Below, piece by piece: positions 11,182 to 24,400 of a DNA stretch of 64,000 nucleotides (the first letter of the stretch is position 1; each line of letters opens with the position of its first letter). Origin of the DNA: Pseudoscleropodium purum (lineage: Eukaryota > Streptophyta > Bryopsida > Hypnales > Brachytheciaceae); the NCBI GenBank assembly GCA_963969395.1, contig OZ017801.1:12715611-12779610 (forward strand), in the 5' to 3' direction. Position numbers and translations under genes: made by a program. Below the pieces are notes generated by a model, which saw only the letters and a list, made by a program, of their open reading frames with translations, did no database searches and had not been told where the DNA came from.

Positions 11182-13049
11182 TAATACATGTTTTAGACAC
11201 TTGTCCATCACTTATGTACTTTCATTCAAGAAAATACCCAAAACTAGCTAATACTCTCCATTTATCTTCAAAAATTTGCTACATTGCATGCTTCCAGTTG
11301 AAAGGTGTATTGGGCAATTTCATTGGCATTTTGATAGCCAATGTGACTAAACTTCCATGCATCTAGAATTGGCCATGCATTGCATACATGATAAGGAATA
11401 AAATTTTAAAAATAATATGTAAGCTAGTGTGCAATAGTTGCAAGAGGAGAATCAAAATTGTTGGCCAACACAATTTTCAAGAGAGGCTTGTGAAAAGCGG
11501 AAGAGGCAAGTTTCCTACTTTTAGAATATTATTTTTAACAATGGACTAGAAAATTTGGATTGCTTTCAATTCAATAACACAACAAAGCTATTCCTCAAAA
11601 TGTAATCCCTCCTAATGCATATAGAAGTGAAAACATTATCAAACTCAACAAAGGCAATTCCAACTCTTGGAATACTTAGAAATGAATTTTTTGATTCCAA
11701 CACAACATAGAAATTAGTTCTTGTACGAAACTAATGCAATGTTTTCTCTCTCTCTCTATATATATATACACACAATTGGTAGATAGTTAAATCATAGCAA
11801 CATTAACAACAATAAATCATGTGCACAAAAATCAAAATATATGTTTTTTTCTACAATTAAATTTTAAACTAATTTTGTTTCTATTTTTTACTTCTTTTAC
11901 TAATAGATTTATGAATGTAAATGTCCCTCGAGATATTTCCATTTGAATTACTCTTCCAATGAGATGTAATGTATAGATAGGTCTTGCAATGCTAATTGGG
12001 ATCATTGATTTTAGCTTTGAATTATTCTTTCATAACCCCTTCAACATCTAAATTAGAAAATATGTGAAAATCGAGCCCTTTCATTTTTTAGCTCCATTAT
12101 GAACTCTTTGTTGAGTTTGTGGGTTAATAGTAATGTAACTATAAAGGTATGCTTTATTGTTGGTAAAACTTTGCACCTAAAACAAGCAATAGGACAAAAT
12201 TACTTCAACCAATTGTCTTGCCAAGGCGGGCAATGAAAAAAGGAGGGGGGGAACTCAATTTCCAAATAATATTGGTGGAGACTAATGAATCATGAGAGAA
12301 TCTAATACGTGTCAAGTTCAAATTGCATCCCTCTCCACCCACTGGATTTACATCAAAATACAATTGGTATCTTTGTCTATAACACCTCTTATATCACTTT
12401 GCCCATTGGACAACTATGTAAATAGGCCTTAGGAGCCATGATCATGTCTTAGCTTATTCTTGGTCTTGTTTTTAAGTGTACTTGAACAACTTCTTTTTCC
12501 ACTCATATTCAAAGCTCTATTAAAGATATTTAGCATACAGTGGGTACCTCCAAATGTGCCACTAAACCTTACACCGCCATCTTCACTCTGTGTACATCTC
12601 CCAAATCAATTATGTGCCTATGCAAAAGAAACATTTTTAGAACCAAATTTTGTTTTTTAATAACTTTTGCATATAGTATTCAAACGTTGTGTTCTTTGGT
12701 ACGTTGGAACCTCCTTTCACTTGCCATTTTGAATATATAAATACTTGAACAGTCTAATAATTGTAATTAGGTGCAGTAGCAATTAGTGGCGCATTTGGAG
12801 ATCCCTACTTTAGATAACACTGGTTTGAAAGCCAGCTTCCACTAGTTTTAATGAATCCAAATGAAAGCTACCTACCCCCAAACATAATTTTCAATTAGCT
12901 GTTTTGTTTATGTTTATGAAAAGTGTTGGCTGCAGCAAAAACAAACCATGATGTTCAGTTTGCAGGGAAGCACCAGACTGTTTATCAGGGGTGAGGAACA
13001 CTAGTATCATTATTCTTAGTAACTATGGTGAATTGAGACATTCCCTGAT

Positions 13050-13640
13050 CACTGCAGGTTTTCGGTCAACAATTAATTCCATGAGCTGGTCGTTTTGATT
13101 TGAAGCATACAGACACCACGCTTCTTCTGCTTCTGCTTCTGCTGTGGCCCCAGCTGCCATAACTTATATGTACTTGAGCTCTGAATTCACACAAAGCTCC
13201 ATGACGGACATTACATCGGTTATGGAGTCATCTTTGTTTCACAGCTTCGAGTGGCCACATCCGGAGCAGCCAGGTCCTCCTTCAGTTGGTCTTCAGGCTG
13301 CAGAAACTTGAGAAAAATCAGCTCTGGTGACTGGCAGACGTGTGTCGATGATGGACAGAGCCGACAAACTACAACACAACTTAGTTATGATTCCACAAGT
13401 ACCACCAGTCTGGGCCTTCTTTTTAACTGTAGCTCTCGTGTTCTGGCAGCATGTAGTTGAATTAAATTTGGAGGGACATCATCATATGAGCTCTGTCCTT
13501 TTTTTTTTGTCAGAGTTGGCGAAAGTTCATGAGAAAAAACACTTACTGGCAGCATGGACTGGAAGTTGTATGTGGCAAACCTATGCATACCTTATATTGA
13601 TTCATGATGTCATGAATGACCTTGACAAGTTCCAATAGGC
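13050..13640 (+). repeat. Conserved sub-module of the ERF upstream block
   Basis: This segment is essentially identical to the reverse complement of 23795-24375, and a diverged form occurs at about 40080-40520. It holds a short (TTCTGC)n-type run at 13118-13142. Reading frames of 69 and 103 codons are preserved between the two near-identical copies. The longer one begins with a non-ATG codon and neither survives in the third copy, so I do not call a gene. It could be a transcribed non-coding unit or an old gene fragment. Confidence 0.6.
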
Positions 13641-14832
13641 AAGTAAGGTGGAGCCATCCATTTTTAACTAGGATCATGTAGTAGTAGGATAATTATTGGA
13701 AATTCAATTGAGGCTAAGATTGGTTGTCGATCATCAATTCTTGAAGTGTCATCATGACACATAGTTTTTTAGGAAGTAGTTCATAAATGAGTGGTCATGG
13801 AACACTTTAGACATTGGTTATAGGTTTGGACTAACTTTTCGCTTCCAAAATTTATAGTAATTTCAATTCCAGGAATAAAATTAGTGAAAAAAAATTGCAA
13901 TCTACATGATTTCTATCTTTCCACACTAAAAAGAAAATTGCATTGCCTTCTACTTGTTCAACAAAATCGCTTTAAAAATGATTAGTTATGGGTGACTTCA
14001 CTTAACTTGAAGATGTATGTGGACAAACATGAGGTCGATAATAACCTCAATGGACCCCATTTCAACATAGATGGAAGTATGTCATTGCATTAGGGGAGGC
14101 AAGTTCTTTTCTATAAGCATAGCATTGTTAACTAAATAGAATAGTGAAATTAGGTTGCCTCGACAAATAGGTTGCCACAATATGAATTTAAAAAAAAAAT
14201 AGAAATAATAGTAACAAACATCTTCAAATAATTGATGTTTTTGTTGAGTTTACACTAACAAAAAAATTGATAAAAAGAAAAAGTTCAAAAATGGTGTACA
14301 TTTGAGCTTTCATGATACTATCTTCAAGGTGTCACAAAAATTACAATTTTAACAAATGAATTAGAAAAATAAAATAAAATAAAATTTCAAAGTAGATTAT
14401 TGGAGCTACATTTTTCTTCAATAAGCTTAGAAACATTTAAAATGAAGAACTATGTAAGAAAATCAGGTTTTCACTTTCAAAATGCATGTAAGGCTTGTAA
14501 TGACAGAGCAGAGTTTCTTCCACAATATTAAAAAAAAAATCTGAAATAGCCACTGAAAAACAATAGAACTCTTGCACTTCTTAAATTCAATACCTTGTGT
14601 ATCCTGCCCCCAATACCGCATTATATAGAAATTATTCCAACAAAAATTTATAACCAGGAATAGCATGGGTTATCCGGAGAGCCTGTCTACATTCAAGAGA
14701 TTTTCCAAAATTAGGGTTATGCTTCAAAATTCGAGATTTTCACTCATTGCAGCTTGGAACTTGGAGCTTGGAAGTTGCACTGGTTGGGACAAGTGGCGTG
14801 TCCACGACAGAAGTATCATGTGGAACAGGGTA

Positions 14833-14885
14833 TGCAAGGTTATGCAAAGGTTATGCGAAGGTTATGTAGAAGGTTATGGGAAGAC
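14833..14885 (+). repeat. AAGGTTATG minisatellite, variable between copies
   Basis: Four imperfect 9-12-bp units with the core AAGGTTATG occur here. The inverted copy at about 22560-22605 has one unit fewer. It lies inside the near-identical part of the inverted repeat, so the change in repeat number is recent. Confidence 0.7.
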
Positions 14886-15987
14886 CTTCGATGACCTTCG
14901 TAATCTGTTGCTGGATTTTGATTTCTTGGAAAGCTGTGGCCCATTCCAGATGGCCACTGCCACCAATCCTTGTTCTTCAATTCACTGGCCTCAATTCCTT
15001 CATCACAATGCCTGCTCTGCTTTCAAGATCAACATTATCTGGTTCTATGATCTAGGTTGCTCTCTTCTGAGGTTTCCGTGAAATCGATTGCAAAAATGCA
15101 GCCACATCTGATGTAATGCAAGTCAGAGTGATCGGCAAATGAATGAGTGACAAGTACCCACGGACACTCAAAACACATTTATCCCGTGCGCACCAAACCC
15201 GTATTCCAAACACATTGAACCCATGCTTAGAGCTACGAAACTGACGAATGTTTACAGTGGTGGGCACCCATTTGAGATAGTTCGATCGACTGAGAACTAA
15301 TAACTAGGTTAGAATTTATTATATAAGTGTGCTCAATATGAAATCCATCAGGTAAAGCTCCAAAGTTGAGGCTCATAATTAACTCATTTCAGATTCTTCT
15401 GAATCTTCCCAACGTGCATCTACAGGATTGTCAAAAACGGAGTCCATCGCAGAGTGCTTGAAATCCTCTACCCCCATGTATGTACTCCTCAACAAGAATG
15501 AGCTAGGTCCCCAGCTTTCCAACAAGGATGGTCTCTCCTTATCAAGTGATCACATATACCAATTGACATAGCGATCGACACTGCATTGTCTGTCTCAATT
15601 GTCAACATGAAATCTTTGAAATCGCTCGCCAATTTGCAAGTCCTGTAGCTTTAGATAAAAAAAAGATGAATCGCTCAGTCTTCCAGCTCCTCACTACATC
15701 GAGCATCCGGCAACTACTGCCAAAAATCCCAGTTCAGTCGTAGCTTCCTAGCTAGGAATGTATGTAAACTTGGCACTCATGAACCGCTTCTCTCTTAAGT
15801 GATTCAACTCGTCATGAATACATATATAGAAGTGGAAATCAATGTTACCCTGTGACAGTGCTGGATACAATGTAACTAACTGGCTTAATTAAGATACCCC
15901 AACGAGAAAAAACACGCTAATCCATTAATCACATGAGCTTGATCAGCTCTGATCTTTGTCCTCAACAACGGAAACTACACCATATTT

Positions 15988-16497
15988 CATCTTTTGGTTT
16001 GAAGTCTTGAAGGTGTTGTCTAGAATCTCCATACGAGTATCTTAGTCTTGTTCCTCCCACCATTCCCAGCTTCATGACACGCACAGGTCTGGAGTTTCTC
16101 TCCAGTCTTTTGAGTTATGCCTTCGTAGCTATCTAAAGCACCAGCTTTAGCACATGAAAAAGGATCCAAAATCTGGTAATGATGTCCTAGACCTAAGACC
16201 AGCTGGCACAGATGCGGAATATATGGTGTTTGGAGGCTCCATATAATCCAGTCTTTCAAATTCGTACATAATCTATTATTTTGCATAATCTCACATGCTT
16301 GGCTACTTGTCTAGACCTGATAGACCTTATGTTGATATAATTTGAAGATGATGATGCAAATTGAACCAGAGTTGTCATATCGGGCAAGTTAGGGTCATCA
16401 GATGGGGGGCAGATAGACGGGCAAACTGGACCAGAGAGACGGAAATTCCAGACAGCTTTCAGTATTTAGGGTTTAGAGCTTCAAATTTGACCATGAT
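15988..16497. other. Intergenic, outside the inverted repeat
   Basis: Sequence right of the repeat boundary. No gene or known repeat is visible. The unsupported ORF at minus 16020-16286 has no domain. Confidence 0.4.
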
Positions 16498-16612
16498 CTA
16501 AGGAAATTCCACATGATTTAAGATAATATCCACACGATTTAAGATAAATTTACATGATTTAAGGTAAATTAAGGTAAGGTATCATGATTTTAAGGTAAGC
16601 TATCATGTTGTA
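16498..16612 (+). repeat. Tandem repeat, about 20-bp unit
   Basis: Five imperfect units carry the core CATGATTTAAGATAA or ATGATTTTAAGGTAA. They sit immediately left of a TTAA-flanked element. Confidence 0.65.
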
Positions 16613-16616
16613 AGGG

Positions 16617-17627
16617 TTAAACACTTCAAAAATTTGAATTTGTTTGTATGTGGGCAATGAAATTCTTTCAATTGTTCTACAATTTTTTATAGATAATATT
16701 GAAGGTTGACTATTGGAAGCTTTTATTTTTACTAAAAAAATTAATTTTTAATTTTTAAAAGGTCCTCTGAGGCATATGTGTACCATTAGTAGAAGAATGA
16801 AGCTTACAACATCATAAAGAGTTTTTTTTAGCCTTTTGGAGGGCTGTGAGTTCCCGGCAATTCCCAAACTAAGAGAACTACCTTATAGCAGCTCATTGAT
16901 GTAGTACAACAATTGTCATGTCCAAAAACAATCGTTCTTTTTTAAAATATTATTTTTTTTTTCAACTTTTTTCTTCATTTCAAGAATGAATTTTTTTTTA
17001 ATGTTTTGGGAGAATGGTTGTTTGCCAGAAATGCAGAGGAGAATTGTAGGGAGCACCAGCTTGAAATAGCCCTCCTGACCCCCCATAAATCCTCTAATGA
17101 TTTCACTTGATTTGAGATGTGAAGAATTTTACTCATCCATTTACTTTGAAAAAAATAGGGTGTTTTCATGATTTTCACTATTGAAAAATTTAAACATGCA
17201 AGTGTTGATTTAGAATGGTTGTAAGAAAAATTGCATTTCAACAATTGCAAGGTGGATTGTATAATGAGTTTGATAGCACTCATTTGAATTTTAGATCTTT
17301 GGAAGTACATTATAGTGTGCTAACACAATTTCTAATATTCATGTCACCTCCAATCCCCAAAAAAATTTATATGCAAATTCTCAAACATTGTGAGGAGGGA
17401 AAGTATACTAAAAATAGGATACATACATTTATCTTGTTATAATCTCATAACTCCTAAGCAATTTCACACTCAAAGCTTGTAGGCACACCGATAAGCAAGC
17501 TCTTTAAACACCTATAGAGTTAGAGTTTGAAAAACCCCACAATTTGCATCATTAGAGGTAATTAGAAGTCGATGCTCATTTTTCATAGGAAAAACACACT
17601 TGGAAGGGCCTAGACACTTAGGGGGTT
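16617..17627. mobile_element. TTAA-type element, degenerate ends
   Basis: The interior matches the element at 43349-44793. Examples are the TTGAAGGTTGACTATTG block near 16700, CATTTGAATTTTAGA near 17280 and the GTTATAATCTCATAACTC block near 17436. The right end reads CTTAGGGGG followed by TTCA, a decayed TTAA. The left end is TTAA at 16617-16620 with a decayed terminal repeat. No transposase ORF is visible. It is an old, non-autonomous member of the family. Confidence 0.6.
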
Positions 17628-19319
17628 CACCAATGCAATGAAGAGGAGTCCTTCACACTCTTCCATGAAGTGGGGTCACCAAAGTTGTAACATTAGGAAG
17701 AAATTGAACCCACAAAGAGGCCTTGAGTTTTCTTACTAATTATAATACTAATTGAATGGATATGAAGGTTTCTCACATCCTCATTAGAACCACCACTTGG
17801 CGTGTGCATCATTCTTCATGATGAAATCATCATGAGATTTATGAGATCATAGAGATGACTTTGCTGTCATCCAACGACTCTTTACAAATTAAAAGAAAAA
17901 AACGCTTCTAAGGATCCAAGGAGGTAATTTTCCCAATCTCTAAGGGGAAATAATTTAGGCTCTTTAATCCCTTGCTAAAATACAACAAGACCACCACATG
18001 GCTTCTATAACCTTTTTTTTGCAACCCTAATTGTTTCAAGATTTTGGTTAGTCATGCTTAATATATAAAAGAATATGCCTCTCCTACAATCATAGACTTC
18101 TATCTTGTCTTGGAATGGGATCCATTGAGGTTATCATAAAACCTTATGTTTGCCTACATACATCTTCAACTATCATACTTGCCTATTGAAACTTGTGAAG
18201 GTCATTTGCCACATCATGAATCAATATGAGGTACGGATAGGTTTGCCACATACAACTGCCAGATCCTACGGCTAAATATGTAAAAGAATACCATTTTAAA
18301 GTGTTTAATTGGCAATTTTGAACAATTTTTGATTAAAAAAAAAAAAAAAAGGCTTAGGGACTTAGGTGATTAAAGTTGTAAGCTGTGATGAAGGAACAAA
18401 AAGAATCTAGCCTCCTTGTAGGGTTGAAATATTATCATAATAATTTTCTTTCAACATTTAAATGTTTGCAAGTTTGCAATCTAATTGATGCAAGTTGTAA
18501 CCTTCATTCCATCATTAATTTTTCTATGTCATATGCCATATTTGAATTAGGGTGAAAAGACTCTTCCATTTTGCAAAGTGAAAACATTTTAGTTGAATTT
18601 GAGATCAAATATCTTATCCCCTTAATTTCACATTTGTTTCCACTGTGTGAATCTATGTACCCATTGCCTTATCAAAAAATAAATCTCCATCACAACAATA
18701 CAAAATTCAATTCAACAAATTCATATATTGCAATGATATTCTCCCCAAACTTTATGGCACATAAGTTCAATAAATATCATTTATACATTACTAACACTCA
18801 TAACTAAAGTTGTAGTACACAACTACTAGTTGTAATTACTGCACATCCTGATGGCATGACTCATTCGCCATCCATGCAAACACTTCTCCAACAACTTGAA
18901 ATCTCCATTTCAACTATAGAAATACACTCTTTAACATTCATAACATTGCCATTAAATACACCACTTACATACTATTATACCAACAAAAGTTAGAAAATAA
19001 TCAAACACTTCCCAATATACTCAAATTACTATAAAACAAACAATGCTCTTTGCACCACCTCTACACAAACCCCCTACATTCATCACACACACCTTTTACA
19101 ACTCTAATGAATTAGGTACCCAACTTTCAACCTACTCCTCTTCCCTTCTCAAAGTAAATTAATTAGTATAGAGTCACTTACTTACAAAGGTTTGGAGTCT
19201 AGGTGTCACTAGGATACACTTTTCAGAGTCCAACATGGGCCTAATCAAATGGACTCATCATGTCTACAAACTACATAAAATGGTTGGAGTTGTTTCTCTC
19301 TTTTACGCCACCTTTTCAC
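17628..19319. other. AT-rich intergenic with a relic of the ERF upstream module
   Basis: Positions 18085-18260 match, in the minus orientation and with a large internal deletion, the block at 23340-23880 (GGATCCATTGAGGTTAT, TGCCTATTGAAACTTGT and GGTTTGCCACATACAACT segments). The rest is AT-rich with no gene I can support. Confidence 0.5.
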
Positions 19320-20040
19320 ACCCAAGGAGTGAATGTACCCTGAGAGGTTGCTCTGACATGTCCATTACCTATTTGCCAGTAAGCCAGGTAGAGTTCTGGA
19401 GTAATCCGCCTCCAGTGAATTCAATACAGGGGAATCGGAAACTGGACTCAGTGAGCCTTCCATTCCGTTCGCAGTGTCTTCTTCCACTGGCTCCTAACCG
19501 GCTGGACACACCTGCCGATTTATAGAACTCAGGACCACAAGAGCAAGCAATCGCGGTAAGCTTGCATTCTCAACGGAGACACAAATGGCAACAATGTGGA
19601 AATGCCGAAGATGGGAAATGGAAGTCCAAGCACAGCAAACAGACATTCAAGTGGGATGATCAAGCTTCTGGAGGGAAATTAATGGAAGTTTGCAAGATGA
19701 TGCAAACCAAGTCATCGTTATGTACAGTGCACCAGCCATCTGATGGCTGGAGTACATTGGATCTCTACTTCAATTGAGCGAGCTTTCGGGAAGGGGAACT
19801 CCTTCCGGATTTTAGTCCCTCCTGAATCTAATATGCTCTCCATGGTGAGATGAATTTGAATCGTTAGGGTTGTCTGCGCTCTAGCTGAGAAGCACCCCAG
19901 AGTATTCCCAGATCAGCTCCGTCAGTTCACTCCTTGCAGACAAGCTCATCCCGACTGGCCATGGCCGACTTCAGCTCCGAGGAATCACTCGATGCTTCAG
20001 GTTTAGGGTTTCCATTCAAAATGCATGCTCTCTAGGCACA
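19320..20040 (-). repeat. ERF1 3' flank, shared with ERF2 and ERF3
   Basis: The sequence downstream of ERF1 (left, since the gene is on minus) matches the 3' flanks of ERF2 (28655-29235, inverted) and ERF3 (35740-36412, same orientation). It would include the 3' UTR. A short ORF at 19562-19777 recurs in the copies but shifts frame and differs at its ends, so it is not called as a gene. Confidence 0.8.
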
Positions 20041-20820
20041 TCAGGCGAAAGACCAAAGCTGCACATGTTGATGAATCATCCAACAGTCGGTAGCATCCTC
20101 GAAATCCTCGGACAACAGTGGCCATGGCCGAAACAATTGCTCCACGGAATCGGAGATTTGACGTTGGAGAGGCTCCAAGAGAGCATCTTGGTTGTCAATG
20201 GCACCCAGTTCCTCAAAATCGTCGAAGATCCAATCCTCCACACTGCTGGACCTGGAGCATTCGGGCTCCGACACAGCGCAATTGGCAATGCCATCGTAAT
20301 TAGCGTCACCATCACGGTAAAATTCGCGATCAGTGGGGATTTCCGGAACAGCCTCGCGAGATTCCTCGCGAGGAGGGTTTGGGAGCTCGGGCGTGGCAGT
20401 CATGGCCAGCGGCGCCGCGGCGGGGACCGACGCCGTGGCCGCGGCGAGCGCCACTGCTTGGATTTCCTTGGGCGAGGAGTTGCTTTGCGGAATGACGAAC
20501 GAAGGAATGGAGTCCGGGAAGTTCACTTCGGGAGCGGAGGCGCCCTTCAAGCACACCACGGCGGCGTCGTAGGCGCGCGCGGCCATTTCCGCCGTGGCGA
20601 AGGAGCCCAGCCAGATGCGTGTCTTGGTGACGGGGTCTCGAACTTCCGTCACCCACTTCCCCCAAACCCGCATTCGCACGCCGTTGTAGGACACGGCACT
20701 CGACGGCGAAGTCAGCCCGCACGACGATCTTCGCTTGGCGACCGAGGACGAGTGCTTGAGGTTCAGATAGCGCCCCCCTCGTTGCACTTGGAGCGGTGCG
20801 GCTTTTCTCTTGTCCACCAT
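20041..20820 (-). CDS. AP2/ERF transcription factor, DREB type (ERF1)
   Basis: This is a 259-residue intronless protein. I chose the start ATG at 20820, which has a CCATGG context and begins [10 protein letters not shown]. The frame is open further upstream but without a conserved ATG. One AP2 domain spans about residues 45-102, with [16 protein letters not shown] at 70-72 and the AYDAA segment. Position 14 of the domain is Val and position 19 is Asp, where typical DREBs have Val and Glu. A basic patch (KRR) near residue 30 may be a nuclear signal. The C-terminal third is acidic and ends in LWSFA, like the LW-motif tails of DREB activators. It should bind GCC/DRE-like DNA in the nucleus. It differs from ERF2 at about nine residues. 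Target genes cannot be read from the sequence. Confidence 0.95.
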   Translation of the reverse strand: MVDKRKAAPLQVQRGGRYLNLKHSSSVAKRRSSCGLTSPSSAVSYNGVRMRVWGKWVTEVRDPVTKTRIWLGSFATAEMAARAYDAAVVCLKGASAPEVNFPDSIPSFVIPQSNSSPKEIQAVALAAATASVPAAAPLAMTATPELPNPPREESREAVPEIPTDREFYRDGDANYDGIANCAVSEPECSRSSSVEDWIFDDFEELGAIDNQDALLEPLQRQISDSVEQLFRPWPLLSEDFEDATDCWMIHQHVQLWSFA

Positions 20821-20869
20821 GGCTAAGGCAATGGGGAATTCCGACCTCAATTGCTCAATGCAAAGCCTT

Positions 20870-20915
20870 GATCGAATTGCGGACTTGTTCAGATTGCTGA
20901 CTTGTTCATCATTCG
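20870..20915 (-). repeat. 5' UTR repeat of ERF1, two units
   Basis: Two units of the GACTTGTTCAGATT motif (plus-strand reading) lie between TATA box and ATG. The orphan promoter has three units and ERF3 has four or five. Confidence 0.7.
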
Positions 20916-20961
20916 GATTTGAGAACTCAAGCTCAATGGCAAGGAATGGGTTTCTGCGGGG

Positions 20962-20969
20962 CTTATAAA
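20962..20969 (-). promoter_or_regulatory. TATA box of ERF1
   Basis: The motif TTTATAAG is read on the minus strand about 145 bases upstream of the ERF1 ATG. The identical motif occurs at the same relative position upstream of ERF2, which supports a core-promoter role. Confidence 0.7.
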
Positions 20970-21105
20970 GGGGGGAGAGGAGCACCGTGAAATTCCCAAG
21001 GAAAGCTCCGAATGGCGAGTAAACGTACGGCGTTCCCTATTTCCGGACATTCTGTAGGACCCGCCCTCGCCATAGCCAGAACTGGACGAGCCAGAGATTG
21101 CGCAC

Positions 21106-21459
21106 ATGTTTCTTAAGCTCGTGGGCCTCCGAGTGAGAGCGCCATGTCAGAGGCTGCGACCCCTTGTGGCTCGCCACGTCACGGGTTTCGTTGGTTGTTG
21201 CGGGAATGCGGGGTCGAGTGGCCGCATACCGCCCGGCTCTGCTCAGGGAGCAATTCCCGGAGGCCGAAGAGGCATAATTTCGTTATCCTGGAGCTCAAGG
21301 ATGCTCAGCTTGAAAGCGGCCTCAGCTTTTGTCTTGCTCTGAAAGTGGAGTTAATACTCAGCGTTGAATTGCTGCTCCTGGTTTGTTCCGACACACGCTC
21401 CCGGAATTGCAGCTGGGTCATGCGAACCATTAGGAAGTACTTAGCCCGTAAACTACGAA
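21106..21459 (-). promoter_or_regulatory. Conserved ERF upstream region (copy of ERF1)
   Basis: This stretch is shared by all four related units: 9951-10360, here, 27155-27589 inverted and 37580-38000. It contains GC-rich blocks around 21140-21260 such as GTGGCTCGCCACGTCACGGG with an ACGT core. In this copy about 100 bases are deleted near 21300 compared with the others. Reading frames in it (starting MFLKLVGLRV) are not kept to a common end. I infer a conserved promoter-proximal regulatory region. Confidence 0.55.
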
Positions 21460-24400
21460 AAATATGGTGTAGTTTCCGTTGTTGAGGACAAAGATCAGAG
21501 CTGATCAAGCTCATGTGATTAATGGATTAGCTTGTTTTTTCTCGTTGGGGTATCTTAATTAAGCCAGTTAGTTACATTGTATCCAGCACTGTCACAGGGT
21601 AACATTGATTTCCACTTCTATATATGTATTCACGACGAGTTGAATCACTTAGAGAGAAGTGGTTCATGAGTGCCAAGTTTACATACATGCCTAGGAAGCT
21701 ACGATTGAACTGGGATTTTTGGCAGTAGTTGCCAGATGCTCGATGTAGTGAGGAGCTGGAAGATTGAGTGATTCATCTTTTTTGATCTAAAGCTACAGGA
21801 CTTGCAAATTGGCGAGCGATTTCAAAGATTTCATGTTGACAATTGAGACAGACAATGCAGTGTCGATCGCTATGTCAATTGGTATATGTGATCACTTGAT
21901 AAGGAGAGACCATCCTTGTTGGAAAGCTGGGGACCTAGCTCATTCTTGTTGAGGAGTACATACATGGGGGTAGAGGATTTCAAGCACTCTGCGATGGACT
22001 CCGTTTTTGACGATCCTGTAGATGCACGTTGGGAAGATTCAGAAGAATCTGAAATGAGTTAATTATGAGCCTCAACTTTGGAGCTTTACCTGATGGATTT
22101 CATATTGAGCACACTTATATAATAATTTCTAACCTAGTTATTAGTTCTCAGTCGATCGAACTATCTCAAATGGGTGCCCACCACTGTAAACATTCATCAG
22201 TTTCGTAGCTCTAAGCATGGGTTCAATGTGTTTGGAATACGGGTTTGGTGCGCACGGGATAAATGTGTTTTGAGTGTCCGTGGGTACTTGTCACTCATTC
22301 ATTTGCCGATCACTCTGACTTGCATTACATCAGATGTGGCTGCACTTTTGCAATCGATTTCACGGAAACCTCAGAAGAGAGCAACCTAGATCATAGAACC
22401 AGATAATGTTGATCTTGAAAGCAGAGCAGGCATTGTGGTGAATGAATTGAGGCCAGTGAATTGAAGAAGAAAGGATTGGTGGCAGCGGGCATCTGGAATG
22501 GGCCGCAGCTTTCCAAGAAATCAAAATTCAGCAACAGATTACGAAGGTCATCAAAGGTCTTCACATAACCTTCTACATAACCTTCACATAACCTTGCATA
22601 CCCTGTTCCACATGATACTTCTGTCGTGGACACGCCACTTGTCCCAACCAGTGCAACTTCCAAGTTCCAAGTTCCAAGCTGCAATGAGTGTGAAAATCTC
22701 GAATTTTGAAGCATAACCCTAATTTTGGAAAATCTCTTGAATGTAGACAGGCTCTCCGGATAACCCATGCTATTCCTGGTTATAACTTTTTGTTAGAATA
22801 ATTTCTATATAATGCGGTATTGGGGGCAGGATACACAAGGTATTGAATTTAAGAAGTGCAAGAGTTCTATTGTTTTTCAGTGGCTATTTCAGATTTTTTT
22901 TTTAATATTGTGGAAGAAACTCTGCTCTGTCATTACAAGCCTTACATGCATTTTGAAAGTGAAAACCTGATTTTCTTACATAGTTCTTCATTTTAAATGT
23001 TTCTAAGCTTATTGAAGAAAAATGTAGCTCCAATAATCTACTTTGAAATTTTATTTTATTTTATTTTTCTAATTCATTTGTTAAAATTGTAATTTTTGTG
23101 ACACCTTGAAGATAGTATCATGAAAGCTCAAATGTACACCATTTTTGAACTTTTTCTTTTTATCAATTTTTTTGTTAGTGTAAACTCAACAAAAACATCA
23201 ATTATTTGAAGATGTTTGTTACTATTATTTCTATTTTTTTTTTAAATTCATATTGTGGCAACCTATTTGTCGAGGCAACCTAATTTCACTATTCTATTTA
23301 GTTAACAATGCTATGCTTATAGAAAAGAACTTGCCTCCCCTAATGCAATGACATACTTCCATCTATGTTGAAATGGGGTCCATTGAGGTTATTATCGACC
23401 TCATGTTTGTCCACATACATCTTCAAGTTAAGTGAAGTCACCCATAACTAATCATTTTTAAAGCGATTTTGTTGAACAAGTAGAAGGCAATGCAATTTTC
23501 TTTTTAGTGTGGAAAGATAGAAATCATGTAGATTGCAATTTTTTTTCACTAATTTTATTCCTGGAATTGAAATTACTATAAATTTTGGAAGCGAAAAGTT
23601 AGTCCAAACCTATAACCAATGTCTAAAGTGTTCCATGACCACTCATTTATGAACTACTTCCTAAAAAACTATGTGTCATGATGACACTTCAAGAATTGAT
23701 GATCGACAACCAATCTTAGCCTCAATTGAATTTCCAATAATTATCCTACTACTACATGATCCTAGTTAAAAATGGATGGCTCCACCTTACTTGCCTATTG
23801 GAACTTGTCAAGGTCATTCATGACATCATGAATCAATATAAGGTATGCATAGGTTTGCCACATACAACTTCCAGTCCATGCTGCCAGTAAGTGTTTTTTC
23901 TCATGAACTTTCGCCAACTCTGACAAAAAAAAAAGGACAGAGCTCATATGATGATGTCCCTCCAAATTTAATTCAACTACATGCTGCCAGAACACGAGAG
24001 CTACAGTTAAAAAGAAGGCCCAGACTGGTGGTACTTGTGGAATCATAACTAAGTTGTGTTGTAGTTTGTCGGCTCTGTCCATCATCGACACACGTCTGCC
24101 AGTCACCAGAGCTGATTTTTCTCAAGTTTCTGCAGCCTGAAGACCAACTGAAGGAGGACCTGGCTGCTCCGGATGTGGCCACTCGAAGCTGTGAAACAAA
24201 GATGACTCCATAACCGATGTAATGTCCGTCATGGAGCTTTGTGTGAATTCAGAGCTCAAGTACATATAAGTTATGGCAGCTGGGGCCACAGCAGAAGCAG
24301 AAGCAGAAGAAGCGTGGTGTCTGTATGCTTCAAATCAAAACGACCAGCTCATGGAATCGTTGACCGAAAACCTGCACTGATCAGGTGCTTCCCTGCAAAC

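Larger units (their letters stand above)
9690..15987. repeat. ERF upstream block, copy 1 (inverted at 21.46-27.83 kb)
   Basis: This 6.3-kb block matches the reverse complement of 21460-27829. The left end is the sequence CCTTGATCGAATTGC at 9690, equal to the ERF2 5' untranslated region at about 27815-27829. The right end is near the ACCATATTT at 15979-15987, equal to 21460-21468. Similarity is nearly perfect from about 13.05 to 15.99 kb and clearly lower from 11.2 to 12.9 kb. Two Harbinger-like MITEs (10375-11181) are present only in this copy. The matching copy carries a nested insertion at 26061-27042 instead. Confidence 0.9.

Noticed and set aside
13327..13638. 103-codon ORF identical in the inverted copy at 23795-24106
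   Set aside because: It does not begin with ATG, is destroyed in the third copy at 40.3 kb, and identity is equally high in surrounding non-coding sequence.
14665..15081. 138-codon ORF with a counterpart at 22391-22768
   Set aside because: The two copies differ in length and frame through a repeat-unit change and indels, and there is no recognisable domain.
19562..19777. ORF with many Lys, Gln and Trp residues, repeated near 29.0 kb and 36.0 kb
   Set aside because: Lies in ERF 3' flanks, frames and starts are not conserved, and one copy is much longer only through chance reading.
20065..20826. Long antisense ORF (253 codons) opposite ERF1, with equivalents opposite ERF2 (27869-28630), ERF3 (36530-37117) and ERF4 (46173-46814)
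   Set aside because: It is explained by the GC-rich codon usage of the sense gene, which removes antisense stops. Its similarity between copies follows from the sense-strand identity, and it has no domain.
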